NCBI RefSeq assembly: GCF_014773385.1
Contig: NZ_JACXAI010000009.1
Coordinates: 1-64,000 of the forward strand
Reading direction: 5' to 3'
Length of the DNA stretch: 64,000 nt
Source of the DNA: Metabacillus arenae
Lineage (GTDB): Bacteria; Bacillota; Bacilli; Bacillales; Bacillaceae
The notes below the pieces were generated by a model. That model had not been told where the DNA came from. It was given only the letters and a program-made list of their open reading frames with translations, and made no database searches. Position 1 is the stretch's first letter. Every line of letters starts with the position of its first letter. The translations under genes were made by a program, and so were the position numbers. This document shows, piece by piece, positions 28,329-36,156 of this stretch.

Positions 28329-28372
28329 GAGACTGCCTGAACAATCGGCGAGTCGCAGATTGCACAAGTCTC
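28329..28372. repeat. 21-bp palindrome, copy 3, inside a larger hairpin
   Basis: Inner palindrome CAATCGGCGA-G-TCGCAGATTG (28342-28362), 9 of 10 arm bases pairing, enclosed by GAGACT (28329-28334) and AGTCTC (28367-28372). It lies in the mtnW leader between the riboswitch terminator and the coding start, so it would form an RNA hairpin in full-length mRNA. Confidence 0.7.
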
Positions 28373-28462
28373 ATATCCATCCTCAACTTCGGGAAGCTCG
28401 TTAACTCTCAAGGTGAAAGCTTGAAAACAGCAATTTTATATTATGAAAAGAAGGTGTTGAAA

Positions 28463-29704
28463 ATGGGCGAAGTCATAGCCACGTATCTAGTACACGACAT
28501 TAAAAAAAACTTGCAAAAGAAAGCAGAAGGAATTGCGCTGGGACTAACGGTTGGTTCATGGACCGACTTGCCAAAACTCGAACAGGAGCAATTGAAAAAA
28601 CATAAGGGCAGAGTAATGGAAGTGAAAGAGCTGCCTGAGGATGAAGCTGTAAATGTTTATTTAAAGAAAAGTGTTTCACGAGGACTTATTAAAATCGCTT
28701 ATCCTGCCGCTAACTACAGCCCTGATTTGCCGGCTATACTTGTTACAGCTTTTGGAAAGCTATCACTTGATGGTGAAGTAAAACTGATCGATTTAGAGTT
28801 TTCTGATGATTTAAAAGCAGGCTTCCCTGGTCCGAAATTAGGAATTGAGGGAATAATAAATAAAGTAAAAGTCTTTGACAGGCCTCTTTTAATGAGTATT
28901 TTCAAAGGGGTAATAGGCAGAGATTTACCCTACTTAGCAGAGCAGCTTAAACAGCAAGCCTTAGGAGGAGTGGATCTCGTAAAAGATGATGAAATCTTGT
29001 TTGAAAATGAATTAACTCCTTTTGAAAAAAGAATCGAAACAGGAAAAGATGTTTTAAAAAGTGTATATGAGGAAACAGGTAAAAGAACACTTTATGCCGT
29101 AAATTTAACAGGGAGAACTTTTGATTTAAAGGATAAAGCCAAAAAGGCAGTTGACCTAGGGGCAGATATGCTGCTGTTTAATGTTTTTGCATACGGTTTA
29201 GATGTCCTGCAAAGCTTAGCAGAAGACAAAGAGATTCCGATCCCAATTATGGCCCATCCGGCTGTAACAGGGGCATTTACTTCTTCCTCCCTTTTTGGTT
29301 TTTCTTCCAGCCTATTACTTGGAAAGCTGGTTCGCTATGCCGGTGCAGATCTTTCGCTTTTTCCTTCACCATATGGAAGCGTAGCATTGGAAAGGGGAGA
29401 AGCACTTAAAATTGCTCAATTTAATACGCAAAAAGAAAATGTGAAACAATCTTTTCCTGTTCCATCAGCAGGAATTCATCCTGGACTTGTCCCCCTATTA
29501 ATTCAAGACTTTGGAATAGAGAGTGTCATTAATGCGGGAGGCGGGATTCATGGTCATCCAAATGGGGCAAAAGGCGGCGGAAATGCGTTCCGGGAAGCAA
29601 TTGCTGCTGTATTAACGAACGAATCTTTATCCGCTAGAGCAAGCCAGTCAGAGGATTTAAAACTTGCTTTAGACCTATGGGGAGAGCCGGTGGTGGCTAA
29701 GTGA
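28463..29704 (+). CDS. mtnW: 2,3-diketo-5-methylthiopentyl-1-phosphate enolase MtnW
   Basis: 413 residues (B. subtilis 414), RuBisCO-like protein. The RuBisCO fold is recognisable ([52 protein letters not shown]). It enolises DK-MTP-1-P in methionine salvage. I start it at ATG 28463 after AAGAAGGTG; a longer frame from TTG 28421 is less likely because family proteins begin just before ATYLVHD. Confidence 0.93.
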   Translation: MGEVIATYLVHDIKKNLQKKAEGIALGLTVGSWTDLPKLEQEQLKKHKGRVMEVKELPEDEAVNVYLKKSVSRGLIKIAYPAANYSPDLPAILVTAFGKLSLDGEVKLIDLEFSDDLKAGFPGPKLGIEGIINKVKVFDRPLLMSIFKGVIGRDLPYLAEQLKQQALGGVDLVKDDEILFENELTPFEKRIETGKDVLKSVYEETGKRTLYAVNLTGRTFDLKDKAKKAVDLGADMLLFNVFAYGLDVLQSLAEDKEIPIPIMAHPAVTGAFTSSSLFGFSSSLLLGKLVRYAGADLSLFPSPYGSVALERGEALKIAQFNTQKENVKQSFPVPSAGIHPGLVPLLIQDFGIESVINAGGGIHGHPNGAKGGGNAFREAIAAVLTNESLSARASQSEDLKLALDLWGEPVVAK

Positions 29705-29885
29705 AAAATCAGCTCTTTTTCAATAGATTACTGCTTTCCGCACTAACAGATTATTAAATAAGTTCAATCGGTGTGTCCCAGTTTGTTCAGGTATCACATC
29801 CCAGCTTAATCGTTGCCTGACTAATGAAGGATATTAACCGGATCACAGGTTACAAAATCAAGCAAATTAATGAGGAGGTGATCGG
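29705..29885. other. mtnW - mtnB gap where mtnX is normally found
   Basis: 181 bp only. In B. subtilis and relatives mtnX (about 235 codons, HAD-type HK-MTPenyl-1-P phosphatase) lies here. No frame carries the HAD signature DxDxT, and the first frame after mtnW stops after about 17 codons. mtnX is therefore absent from this position, not merely shortened. Confidence 0.8.
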
Positions 29886-30497
29886 TTGGAGCTATTTCAG
29901 CAAAGATGGAATGAGCTGGCAGCTATAAAAAGGGAGCTTGCTGAACGGGACTGGTTTCCTGCAACAAGCGGGAATCTTGCCATTAAGGTCGATGACGAGC
30001 CGGCAACCTTTCTTGTAACGGCAAGCGGTAAGGATAAACGAAAAGAAACAGAGGAGGACTTCTTGCTCGTAAATAGCAAGGGCGAGCCTGCAACGGATAC
30101 AAAGCTGAAGCCATCAGCTGAAACATTGCTGCACGTTGAAATTTACCAACGGACAAATGCAGGCTGCAGCTTACACGTTCATACTGTAGACAACAATGTT
30201 ATTTCAGAACTTTATGGTGATATAGGTTCTATTCAGTTCACAGGCCAGGAAATTATCAAAGCATTTGGATTGTGGGAAGAGGATGCAATGATTTCAATTC
30301 CTATTATTCCTAATTTTGCACACATCCCCGCCTTGGCAACTGCCTTTAGTGAGCATGTAAAGACAGATGCGGGAGCAGTTCTCATTCGAAATCATGGGAT
30401 CACTGTTTGGGGCAGAAATGCTTTAGAGGCTAAAAAATATTTAGAGGCTTTTGAATTTTTGTTTTCTTATCATCTTAAACTACGATTGTTCAGGTAG
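29886..30497 (+). CDS. mtnB: Methylthioribulose-1-phosphate dehydratase MtnB
   Basis: 203 residues, class II aldolase/adducin fold. Zinc ligands in [10 protein letters not shown] and [11 protein letters not shown]; phosphate-binding ATSGNLAIK and TASGKDKR. It dehydrates MTRu-1-P to DK-MTP-1-P. Starts with TTG 29886 after a perfect GAGGAGGTG. It follows mtnW in the same transcript, with the mtnX gene missing between them. Confidence 0.93.
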   Translation: MELFQQRWNELAAIKRELAERDWFPATSGNLAIKVDDEPATFLVTASGKDKRKETEEDFLLVNSKGEPATDTKLKPSAETLLHVEIYQRTNAGCSLHVHTVDNNVISELYGDIGSIQFTGQEIIKAFGLWEEDAMISIPIIPNFAHIPALATAFSEHVKTDAGAVLIRNHGITVWGRNALEAKKYLEAFEFLFSYHLKLRLFR

Positions 30498-30690
30498 AAC
30501 GGAAAGTATTAACTGGAGGATCTCTTCGTGAAGTTGTGCCTGTTATCAAATTAGAGTGACTTTTAATAAATTGGGGATTGCTTTTGATCTCACATCAATC
30601 AGTTGGAAAGTAGAAAAACCCCTGTTGATGGAGGATTAAAGCACCAACGTTTCGAAAAATAGCTTAAATAAATATGAGGAGGAATAAAAA

Positions 30691-31224
30691 ATGGCAACTA
30701 TTCGTTTTCAAGAAACAAATAAGAAAATTACAGATCAAAAAGAGGTCGAGCAGTTCCTTTCCGAGCAGGAGGTTATTTATGAACATTGGGACATTGAAAA
30801 GCTGCCTTCCCATTTAACAGAAAATTATTCTTTAACAGATGATGAAAAAGACGAAATTCTTGGAACGTTTAAACGAGAAATCGCCGATATCTCTGAGAGA
30901 AGAGGGTATAAAGCTCAGGATGTAATCTCCTTATCTGAAAGTACTCCAAATTTGGAAGAGCTATTAAAAAACTTCATGCAAGAGCATCACCATACAGATG
31001 ATGAGGTTCGTTTTATTGTTAGCGGACACGGCATTTTTGTTATTCAAGGAAAAGATGGAGAGTTTTTCGATGTGGAATTAAATCCTGGAGACCTTATTTC
31101 TGTTCCTGAAAACACTAGGCATTATTTCACACTCCAGGAAGACCGTCGTGTGGTCGCAATCAGAATTTTTGTGACAACAGAAGGCTGGGTACCAATTTAC
31201 GAGGAAGAAAAATCCGAACTATAA
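30691..31224 (+). CDS. mtnD: Acireductone dioxygenase MtnD
   Basis: 177 residues, cupin. Metal ligands are visible in HHHTDDEVRFIVSG (two His and Glu) and the distal His in ENTRHYF. It cleaves acireductone with O2 to 4-methylthio-2-oxobutyrate and formate (Fe form), the substrate of MtnE. ATG follows GAGGAGG. Last gene of the mtn group; a 193-bp gap separates it from mtnB. Confidence 0.93.
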   Translation: MATIRFQETNKKITDQKEVEQFLSEQEVIYEHWDIEKLPSHLTENYSLTDDEKDEILGTFKREIADISERRGYKAQDVISLSESTPNLEELLKNFMQEHHHTDDEVRFIVSGHGIFVIQGKDGEFFDVELNPGDLISVPENTRHYFTLQEDRRVVAIRIFVTTEGWVPIYEEEKSEL

Positions 31225-31270
31225 ATATTGGCAGATAGTTAAGTAACATCTGAGAATTTAAAAAATTTGT

Positions 31271-31330
31271 AAGGGATAACTTCACGGAGGGGTCTGATTG
31301 AATAAAGCCCCTTGTGGTTATCCCTATTTT
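31271..31330 (+). terminator. Long-stem terminator of mtn operon
   Basis: AGGGATAAC..CAC..AGGGG / CCCCT.GTG.TTATCCCT: a stem of about 20 bp with small bulges and a 16-base loop, then ATTTTA. Confidence 0.8.
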
Positions 31331-31513
31331 AATTCATTGTACCCTAGCTGCTTGAAATATTCTTTCAACGGTTCATGCTCTATCATTTTTCAGAATCCAC
31401 ATTAAACGGGAATCATTTGCAATCATATCGGCGCGGGATATTCTAATCATTTTTTCGTTCCCATAGAAAAGGATGATATAATAAAAATATTATTGAGAAG
31501 GGAGGAAATAAAC

Positions 31514-31996
31514 TTGGAAACAACATTGGATCAAATACTTAATGAGCTTAAAAAAATGCGTTCTGATATTAGTGGATTAAAAGAGATGCGCTCTGATATT
31601 AGTGGGTTAAAAGAAATGCGCTCTGATATTAGTGGATTAAAAGAGATGCGCTCTGATATTAGTGGGTTAAAAGAGATGCGCTCTGATATTAGTAGATTAA
31701 AAGAGATGCGTTCTGATATTAGTGGGTTAAAAGAGATGCGCTCTGATATTAATGGATTAAAAGAGATGCAAGCTGCTGATATTAGTGAATTAAAAGGAAT
31801 GCGTTCTGATATTAATGAGATAAAACAAGGACAAAAAAGACTGGAAGAAGGCCAAGAAAGATTGCAAAAGAATCTAATAGATAGTTTAGGTGCTTACACA
31901 GAGAGAATCGTTGATTATGTTGATGATAAAACTGAAGTGTTAAATAAAAGAGTTTTCAAGGCAGAGTCTGAAATAGAAAGTTTAAGTAGACAGTAG
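31514..31996 (+). CDS. Decapeptide-repeat coiled-coil protein
   Basis: 160 residues, starting with TTG 31514 behind AAGGGAGGA. After METTLDQILNELKK come nine near-identical copies of MRSDISGLKE (10 residues each, one copy 11), then a normal helical tail (KRLEEGQERLQKNLIDSLG, DYVDDKTEVLNKRVFKAES). The repeat DNA is a 30-bp tandem array (about 31557-31815). Hydrophobic residues fall at Met1, Ile5 and Leu8, spacing 4-3-3, so it is a decad and not a heptad. No signal or membrane segment. Similar repeat proteins occur in bacilli; I do not know a function. Confidence 0.75.
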   Translation: METTLDQILNELKKMRSDISGLKEMRSDISGLKEMRSDISGLKEMRSDISGLKEMRSDISRLKEMRSDISGLKEMRSDINGLKEMQAADISELKGMRSDINEIKQGQKRLEEGQERLQKNLIDSLGAYTERIVDYVDDKTEVLNKRVFKAESEIESLSRQ

Positions 31997-32170
31997 GCAG
32001 TTAAACCTGACTTTTGCTATTTACACAGGATGTTTTTCTTTAATTCAAAGGAGAGATTTAGTGTTCTAGGTCGTTTTTTCGATACTTTCCCCTGATAATA
32101 ATCAATCCTCAATTGTAGATATTAACTTTTCCCAGCCTTTCAATTTAACCCTTTTAATATGAAATTTTAG

Positions 32171-32560
32171 TTATTGTCCCCATTTGAGTGTGACCGTTAA
32201 TGTACAGCAATCAGTACTTTCTTCTGCAGGAGGTTGAAGGTTAAAAATGATGGCTGATGGTGTATAACGAACTTGAACGGGTACGTTTAAGCCGCCGATC
32301 CCCTTAATTAAACGGTCCACTTCAGCTTGATTTCCGCGCTGGGCAGCATCCATGAGCTTATGAGAAAAGGCGGTGTCACCCAGCTTATCTAATAAAAGTT
32401 CACCTTGTTTCATTATAACCCTAAATGTTTTCACTGATTGAGAAAATATCGTAATATCCACAGGAGGATATTGACGTAAGGATGAAAATGGGTAGGAATA
32501 AACAATTGGATGTTTTTGAAATCGTTGATGTCCATAGTAATTATATCGTGGGTAGTACAT
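32171..32560 (-). CDS. Probable inner spore coat protein, YuzC-like
   Basis: 129 residues. A Tyr/His/Pro-rich start (MYYPRYNYYGHQRFQKHP) is followed by YPPVDITIFSQSV, a helical middle (LLLDKLGDTAFSHKLMDAAQ) and a C-terminal half with FNLQPP and CCTLTVTLKW. This recalls B. subtilis YuzC, a spore coat protein, from memory; the match is moderate. AAGAAGGTG site. No neighbour of related function. Confidence 0.55.
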   Translation of the reverse strand: MYYPRYNYYGHQRFQKHPIVYSYPFSSLRQYPPVDITIFSQSVKTFRVIMKQGELLLDKLGDTAFSHKLMDAAQRGNQAEVDRLIKGIGGLNVPVQVRYTPSAIIFNLQPPAEESTDCCTLTVTLKWGQ

Positions 32561-32674
32561 AACAAGTCACCTTCTTCCATGAGAATTTATTTCTTATCAT
32601 CTTATGTGAAAATGCTTGCCTTTGGTGCCATATGAGTTTCACCTAACATCTCAAACTTTCTGATCTCACAAAAA

Positions 32675-32706
32675 AGGACGACAAAGAAAATCATCTTTGT
32701 CGTCCT
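32675..32706 (-). terminator. Terminator of the PfpI-family gene
   Basis: AGGACGACAAAGA/TCTTTGTCGTCCT hairpin; minus-strand T run from AAAAA to its left. Confidence 0.92.
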
Positions 32707-32713
32707 ATGGGCT

Positions 32714-33241
32714 TTATTTTTCACCAGCCAAAACATCTGCGAATGCTCTCACATATGGTGGGAGATCCGGTGGGCGTCTTGAGGAAATAATATGTTCATC
32801 GACGATGACAGCCTCATCATACCAAGCTGCCCCAGCATTTGTCATATCATCCTTTATCCCTGGTGTACTGGTTACTTTTCTACCTTGGAGGATTCCTGCT
32901 GAAATTAATACCCAGCCGGCATGGCAAATCTGTCCGATCGGTTTTTTCGCTTGATCCATTTGTCGTACCATTTCCAACACTTCAGGATATCTTCTAAGCT
33001 TATCAGGGGCCCATCCGCCTGGAACTAAAATCGCATCATAACCATCTGCTTGAACATCCTGAAAAGATAAGTCAGATTCAGCAGGCACTCCGTACTTTCC
33101 CTTGTATGTGACGTTTGCTTTTTCACCAACTAAATGGACTGTTGCGCCTTCTTCTCTTAAACGAAGAACAGGATACCAAAGCTCAAGATCTTCAAAATCC
33201 TCACTCACAAGTGCAATCACTTTTTTATCTTTTAAACGCAT
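32714..33241 (-). CDS. DJ-1/PfpI family protein (YfkM-like)
   Basis: 175 residues, class I glutamine-amidotransferase-like fold. Nucleophile Cys at the elbow GQICHAGWVL followed by His, and acidic Glu near residue 14 (SEDFEDLELWYP), as in PfpI/YhbO/YfkM proteins, which are linked to general stress and repair of glycated or damaged molecules. The exact activity cannot be told from sequence. GGAGGTG site. Confidence 0.82.
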   Translation of the reverse strand: MRLKDKKVIALVSEDFEDLELWYPVLRLREEGATVHLVGEKANVTYKGKYGVPAESDLSFQDVQADGYDAILVPGGWAPDKLRRYPEVLEMVRQMDQAKKPIGQICHAGWVLISAGILQGRKVTSTPGIKDDMTNAGAAWYDEAVIVDEHIISSRRPPDLPPYVRAFADVLAGEK

Positions 33242-33300
33242 GTGAACACCTCCAGCTTCAGTATACCATCCACTTCAAGCTAGTCCAAAGCAAACCCTTT

Positions 33301-33723
33301 TTAGTCAAAAAAAGTCATATGCGGTTTTTCTTGTTTATAATACGCCAGCCGGTCCATTAAAGTTCCAGTATGGAGCTCAAATTTGTGACCATCAGGATCT
33401 GTAAAATAGATTGATTTTTTATCTTTTTCATGTCGTTCCCTGTTTCTTAAAATATGTACATCGTTGGCTTGTAAATGCTCAAGCCACCTGCCATAATCCT
33501 CTTCGCTAATCGAAAAGGCAAGGTGGGTATAGGAAGCATGGATTTCAGACCTAGGGATATCAGGCTCTTCATTTAATGCAAGCCACAAACCATCTAAGTC
33601 AAAATAGGCTGTCGAGTTTCCTTTTACAAGCAGTTTTGCTTTCAAAACCTTTTCATAAAATAATATAGATTGAGATAAACTAGAAACTGAGAATAATAGA
33701 TGGTTCACACCATTTAGCTTCAT
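33301..33723 (-). CDS. fosB: Metallothiol transferase FosB (fosfomycin resistance)
   Basis: 140 residues, glyoxalase/VOC fold, very like B. subtilis FosB (about 144). Metal ligands are in [14 protein letters not shown] and HKFELHTG; conserved [20 protein letters not shown] and [13 protein letters not shown]. It adds bacillithiol to fosfomycin, opening the epoxide. Start chosen at ATG ending 33723, six bases after AAGGTG. A chromosomal intrinsic-type gene, no mobile DNA beside it. Confidence 0.92.
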   Translation of the reverse strand: MKLNGVNHLLFSVSSLSQSILFYEKVLKAKLLVKGNSTAYFDLDGLWLALNEEPDIPRSEIHASYTHLAFSISEEDYGRWLEHLQANDVHILRNRERHEKDKKSIYFTDPDGHKFELHTGTLMDRLAYYKQEKPHMTFFD

Positions 33724-33884
33724 AGTCATCACCTTTTGGATTATATTATTGACTAGACTTAGTATATAAAATAAGGATGAAAACTTTTGAATCATTAATT
33801 CTCAACAAATATCGGTAAAAAATAGGTCCTGGTCATCTCACAATATCTTCAAACCAGAAAGAATAGGCTGCAATCCGATACCAG

Positions 33885-34045
33885 TGCAAATAATCAGGTT
33901 ACGGTGCAATTATCCGGATAACGGTGCAAAAAATCGGATGACGGTGCAAATATCCAAGTAACGGTGCAAAAAATCAGATAACGGTATAATAATCACAATA
34001 ACAGGACAATTATCCCATCATAACCATACAATTCGTTTCAGGTGC
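33885..34045. repeat. GTGCAA 20-bp array, copy 2
   Basis: Six consecutive units at exactly 20-bp steps: GTGCAAATAATCAGGTTACG, GTGCAATTATCCGGATAACG, GTGCAAAAAATCGGATGACG, GTGCAAATATCCAAGTAACG, GTGCAAAAAATCAGATAACG, GTATAATAATCACAATAACA, then decayed GGACAATTATCC and a last trace to about 34045. It lies between fosB and ykvA. Confidence 0.92.
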
Positions 34046-34077
34046 ACTAATTTTTTTGTTAAACAATGGACAGCCAA

Positions 34078-34497
34078 TCATTTTTTAGACTCTTCTTCCA
34101 TATCAACTGTTATCGTCTTACTTTGCTGCTGTTTCCATTCATCAAATTTATTTAGATCTTTTTTTATTTGATTGGCTACAAAAGCTAGGACTGCTGCATC
34201 ATCTAATATACCAAGTCCAATTAAAAAATCAGGTACAAGGTCTATAGGAGTTACAAAATAGATAAGGGCAGCTACAATGATGACAACCGATTTCTTCGGG
34301 AAGTGGGGATATTCTCCGGATTTCCAAGCTTTGATTGCTTCAACAAACGTCCTTAAAGTTCTCCAGCTGCCTTTCAATTCTCCTTCCTTTTCATTTCCTT
34401 TCGCTTCAGATTGTTTTAGTAATGAGTTTGTTTTCTTTTTACTATTCAAAAATCTTTTTGCTTTCGGTTCAATCGCTTTGATAATATTTGAAAACAT
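34078..34497 (-). CDS. ykvA: YkvA family membrane protein (DUF1232)
   Basis: 139 residues. Hydrophilic first half (KRFLNSKKKTNSLLKQSEAK), then the DUF1232 core VVIIVAALIYFVTPIDLVPDFLIGLG with ILDDAAVLAFV, a single membrane hairpin. GAGGTGATC precedes the ATG. B. subtilis ykvA also sits between mtnD and spo0E. Function unknown. Confidence 0.85.
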   Translation of the reverse strand: MFSNIIKAIEPKAKRFLNSKKKTNSLLKQSEAKGNEKEGELKGSWRTLRTFVEAIKAWKSGEYPHFPKKSVVIIVAALIYFVTPIDLVPDFLIGLGILDDAAVLAFVANQIKKDLNKFDEWKQQQSKTITVDMEEESKK

Positions 34498-34579
34498 ATG
34501 ATCACCTCTTCTATTATGAAATATCCTTTTTTAGAAAGTTTAAACAAGGAATAAAAAGGGAATTGATAACTAACTTTTG

Positions 34580-34651
34580 ATAAAAAATTGTCACATTCTC
34601 ACTATAAAAAATTGTCTAATTTTGCGTTTCTATTTACAAATTTAGTATAAT
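34580..34651 (+). promoter_or_regulatory. spo0E promoter with upstream direct repeat
   Basis: TTGCGT (34622-34627), 18-bp spacer, TATAAT (34646-34651). Just upstream the 13-mer ATAAAAAATTGTC occurs twice (34580-34592 and 34604-34616), 24 bp apart. The TTGTC ends partly match Spo0A boxes (TTGTCGAA). Confidence 0.6.
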
Positions 34652-34720
34652 CTGTAATAATGCACAAGTACGCTATTAATACCTGAATCGATTTTATTTT
34701 AAAAAAAGAGGTGAATGCGT

Positions 34721-34969
34721 ATGGAAAAAGAACAATTAATGACAATAATAAATGAAAAAAGAAAGCTGATGATGGAATCTGCTGAAACACACGGTCTAAC
34801 AAGCTCAGAGGTTGTCAGGTGCAGTCAAGACCTGGACAAGCTTTTAAATAAATACCAACAATTACTTTTAGAAGAAGAGCAAAGAGTTTATGGACCCTTT
34901 CAAGAGTTCGTAACAAAGATGAAAAGCTGGACCTTTAAAGACAAGTATGTGTTAAATGCAGAAAAATAA
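34721..34969 (+). CDS. spo0E: Spo0E-like aspartyl-phosphate phosphatase
   Basis: 82 residues (B. subtilis Spo0E 85). Two-helix hairpin with the family signature SQDLDKLLN and an N-terminal INEKRKLMMESAETHGLTSSEV. It dephosphorylates Spo0A~P and so delays sporulation, opposing KinE and KinD encoded nearby. The second ATG (34721), eight bases after AGAGGTG, is the better start. The C-terminal FKDKYVLNAEK segment extends past the minimal Spo0E-like domain. Locus matches spo0E between ykvA and kinD. Confidence 0.9.
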   Translation: MEKEQLMTIINEKRKLMMESAETHGLTSSEVVRCSQDLDKLLNKYQQLLLEEEQRVYGPFQEFVTKMKSWTFKDKYVLNAEK

Positions 34970-34970
34970 T

Positions 34971-35023
34971 AAAGGCTGGCTCGGCATGGATTTTAATCTT
35001 GCCCACGAGTCAACCTTTTTTTT
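34971..35023 (+). terminator. Terminator of spo0E
   Basis: AAAGGCTGGCTCG/CGAGTCAACCTTT with G-U pairs and a 22-base loop, then eight T. Confidence 0.8.
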
Positions 35024-35084
35024 ATTGATGAATAGTTCTTATCTCCAAGAATTAAAGCCTAACAAATCGCTCTCTCTTTACCTA

Positions 35085-35816
35085 TTAAAATGCTTCTATG
35101 AGAAGTATCATAAATAAAATCCCGACAATAAATGAATAAGTAGCATTTCTCTCATTGCCATCTCCATGGCTCTCGGGAATTAATTCTTTATAAATAATAA
35201 AAAGCATGGCCCCTGCTGCGAAAGCTAATCCGTAGGGGACGAGCGTCCCAATAAATGTTGTTAAGTAATAGCCAAGAAGACCAGCTACAATTTCAATTGC
35301 ACCAGTTAGTGTGGCTATCAAAAATGATTTCCATTTTTGAATGGTTTGATTCATTAAAAAGAGGGCAACAAGAAAACCTTCAGGAGCATTTTGCAGCCCG
35401 ATGGCAAAAGCAATAAGATTGCCGGTATCTGATTGATCAAGGGAATAACTGACCCCAACTGACAGTCCTTCTGGTATGTTATGAAGCGTAATTGCTGCTA
35501 TAATAAGTAATGCTTTTTCATCAAAAGGCAAGCCTGTCTTAGAATGCTTTAGATCAATGTGGGGTATTGATTTTTCTAAAGTTGTTAAGGTAAGCACACC
35601 CAACAATAATCCGATTGATAATTGGATCATTCCGCCATTATTCAATGATTCAGGAATCAAGCCCGTCATGGCTGCAGTCATCATAATGCCTGCTGTAAAA
35701 GCAAGTAAAATGTCTCTCCATCTATGAGTGATGGTTTTTTCCATAAAGAGAATTGGAAGGGCCCCGAGCCCAGTTGCCAAAGCTGATAATGTTGTTCCAA
35801 GGAAGACCTCGTTCAT
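35085..35816 (-). CDS. ZIP family divalent metal transporter
   Basis: 243 residues, eight hydrophobic helices. The metal-site motifs of ZIP helices 4 and 5 are present: TLHNIPEGLSVGV and GLQNAPEGFLVAL; a His/Asp-bearing loop (IPHIDLKHSKTG) lies between helices 3 and 4. It probably imports zinc or another divalent metal (ZupT-like). AGAGGTGGAG site. Alone, divergent from the next gene. Confidence 0.85.
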   Translation of the reverse strand: MNEVFLGTTLSALATGLGALPILFMEKTITHRWRDILLAFTAGIMMTAAMTGLIPESLNNGGMIQLSIGLLLGVLTLTTLEKSIPHIDLKHSKTGLPFDEKALLIIAAITLHNIPEGLSVGVSYSLDQSDTGNLIAFAIGLQNAPEGFLVALFLMNQTIQKWKSFLIATLTGAIEIVAGLLGYYLTTFIGTLVPYGLAFAAGAMLFIIYKELIPESHGDGNERNATYSFIVGILFMILLIEAF

Positions 35817-36029
35817 ACTCCACCTCTTACATTCCTTTGAAGTTAAAGATTCATTTTAGTTAAACATTTTAATAATGCTATATCTCCTGCTGTTCACTAA
35901 TGGCATTATTATAGCGGAAATAATGAATTAAGTATATGAGATCGGTTTGTAATATTCCCTATTATCATTATGTCGGTACAAATTTAACTGTGCCCAAAAA
36001 ATCCTTTTCCAAGCTAATGATGACCAAAA

Positions 36030-36138
36030 TGTCGAAATATTAACTTTGAATAGAGGACTGGTCGAAACTTCTGTTTCAGCTGAATCTTTACCATTTTTGA
36101 AATTTCTGATAAATTTGATATAAGACAATTTTTCGACA
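36030..36138. promoter_or_regulatory. Spo0A-box-like sites upstream of aldo/keto reductase
   Basis: TGTCGAA at 36030-36036 and TTCGACA at 36132-36138 are exact Spo0A-box cores in opposite orientation; GGTCGAA at 36060-36066 is one base off. The last ends 18 bp before the start codon at 36157. The 340-bp region otherwise contains no gene. Confidence 0.4.
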
Positions 36139-36156
36139 TTCAGGGGAGGATGCAGA

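Noticed and set aside
28421-28462. TTG start giving a 14-residue extension of MtnW
   Set aside because: The ATG at 28463 has its own AAGAAGGTG and matches the length and N-terminus of the family.
35928-36128. 66-codon minus-strand frame between the ZIP gene and the aldo/keto reductase
   Set aside because: No binding site and no family resemblance; AT-rich random-looking composition.
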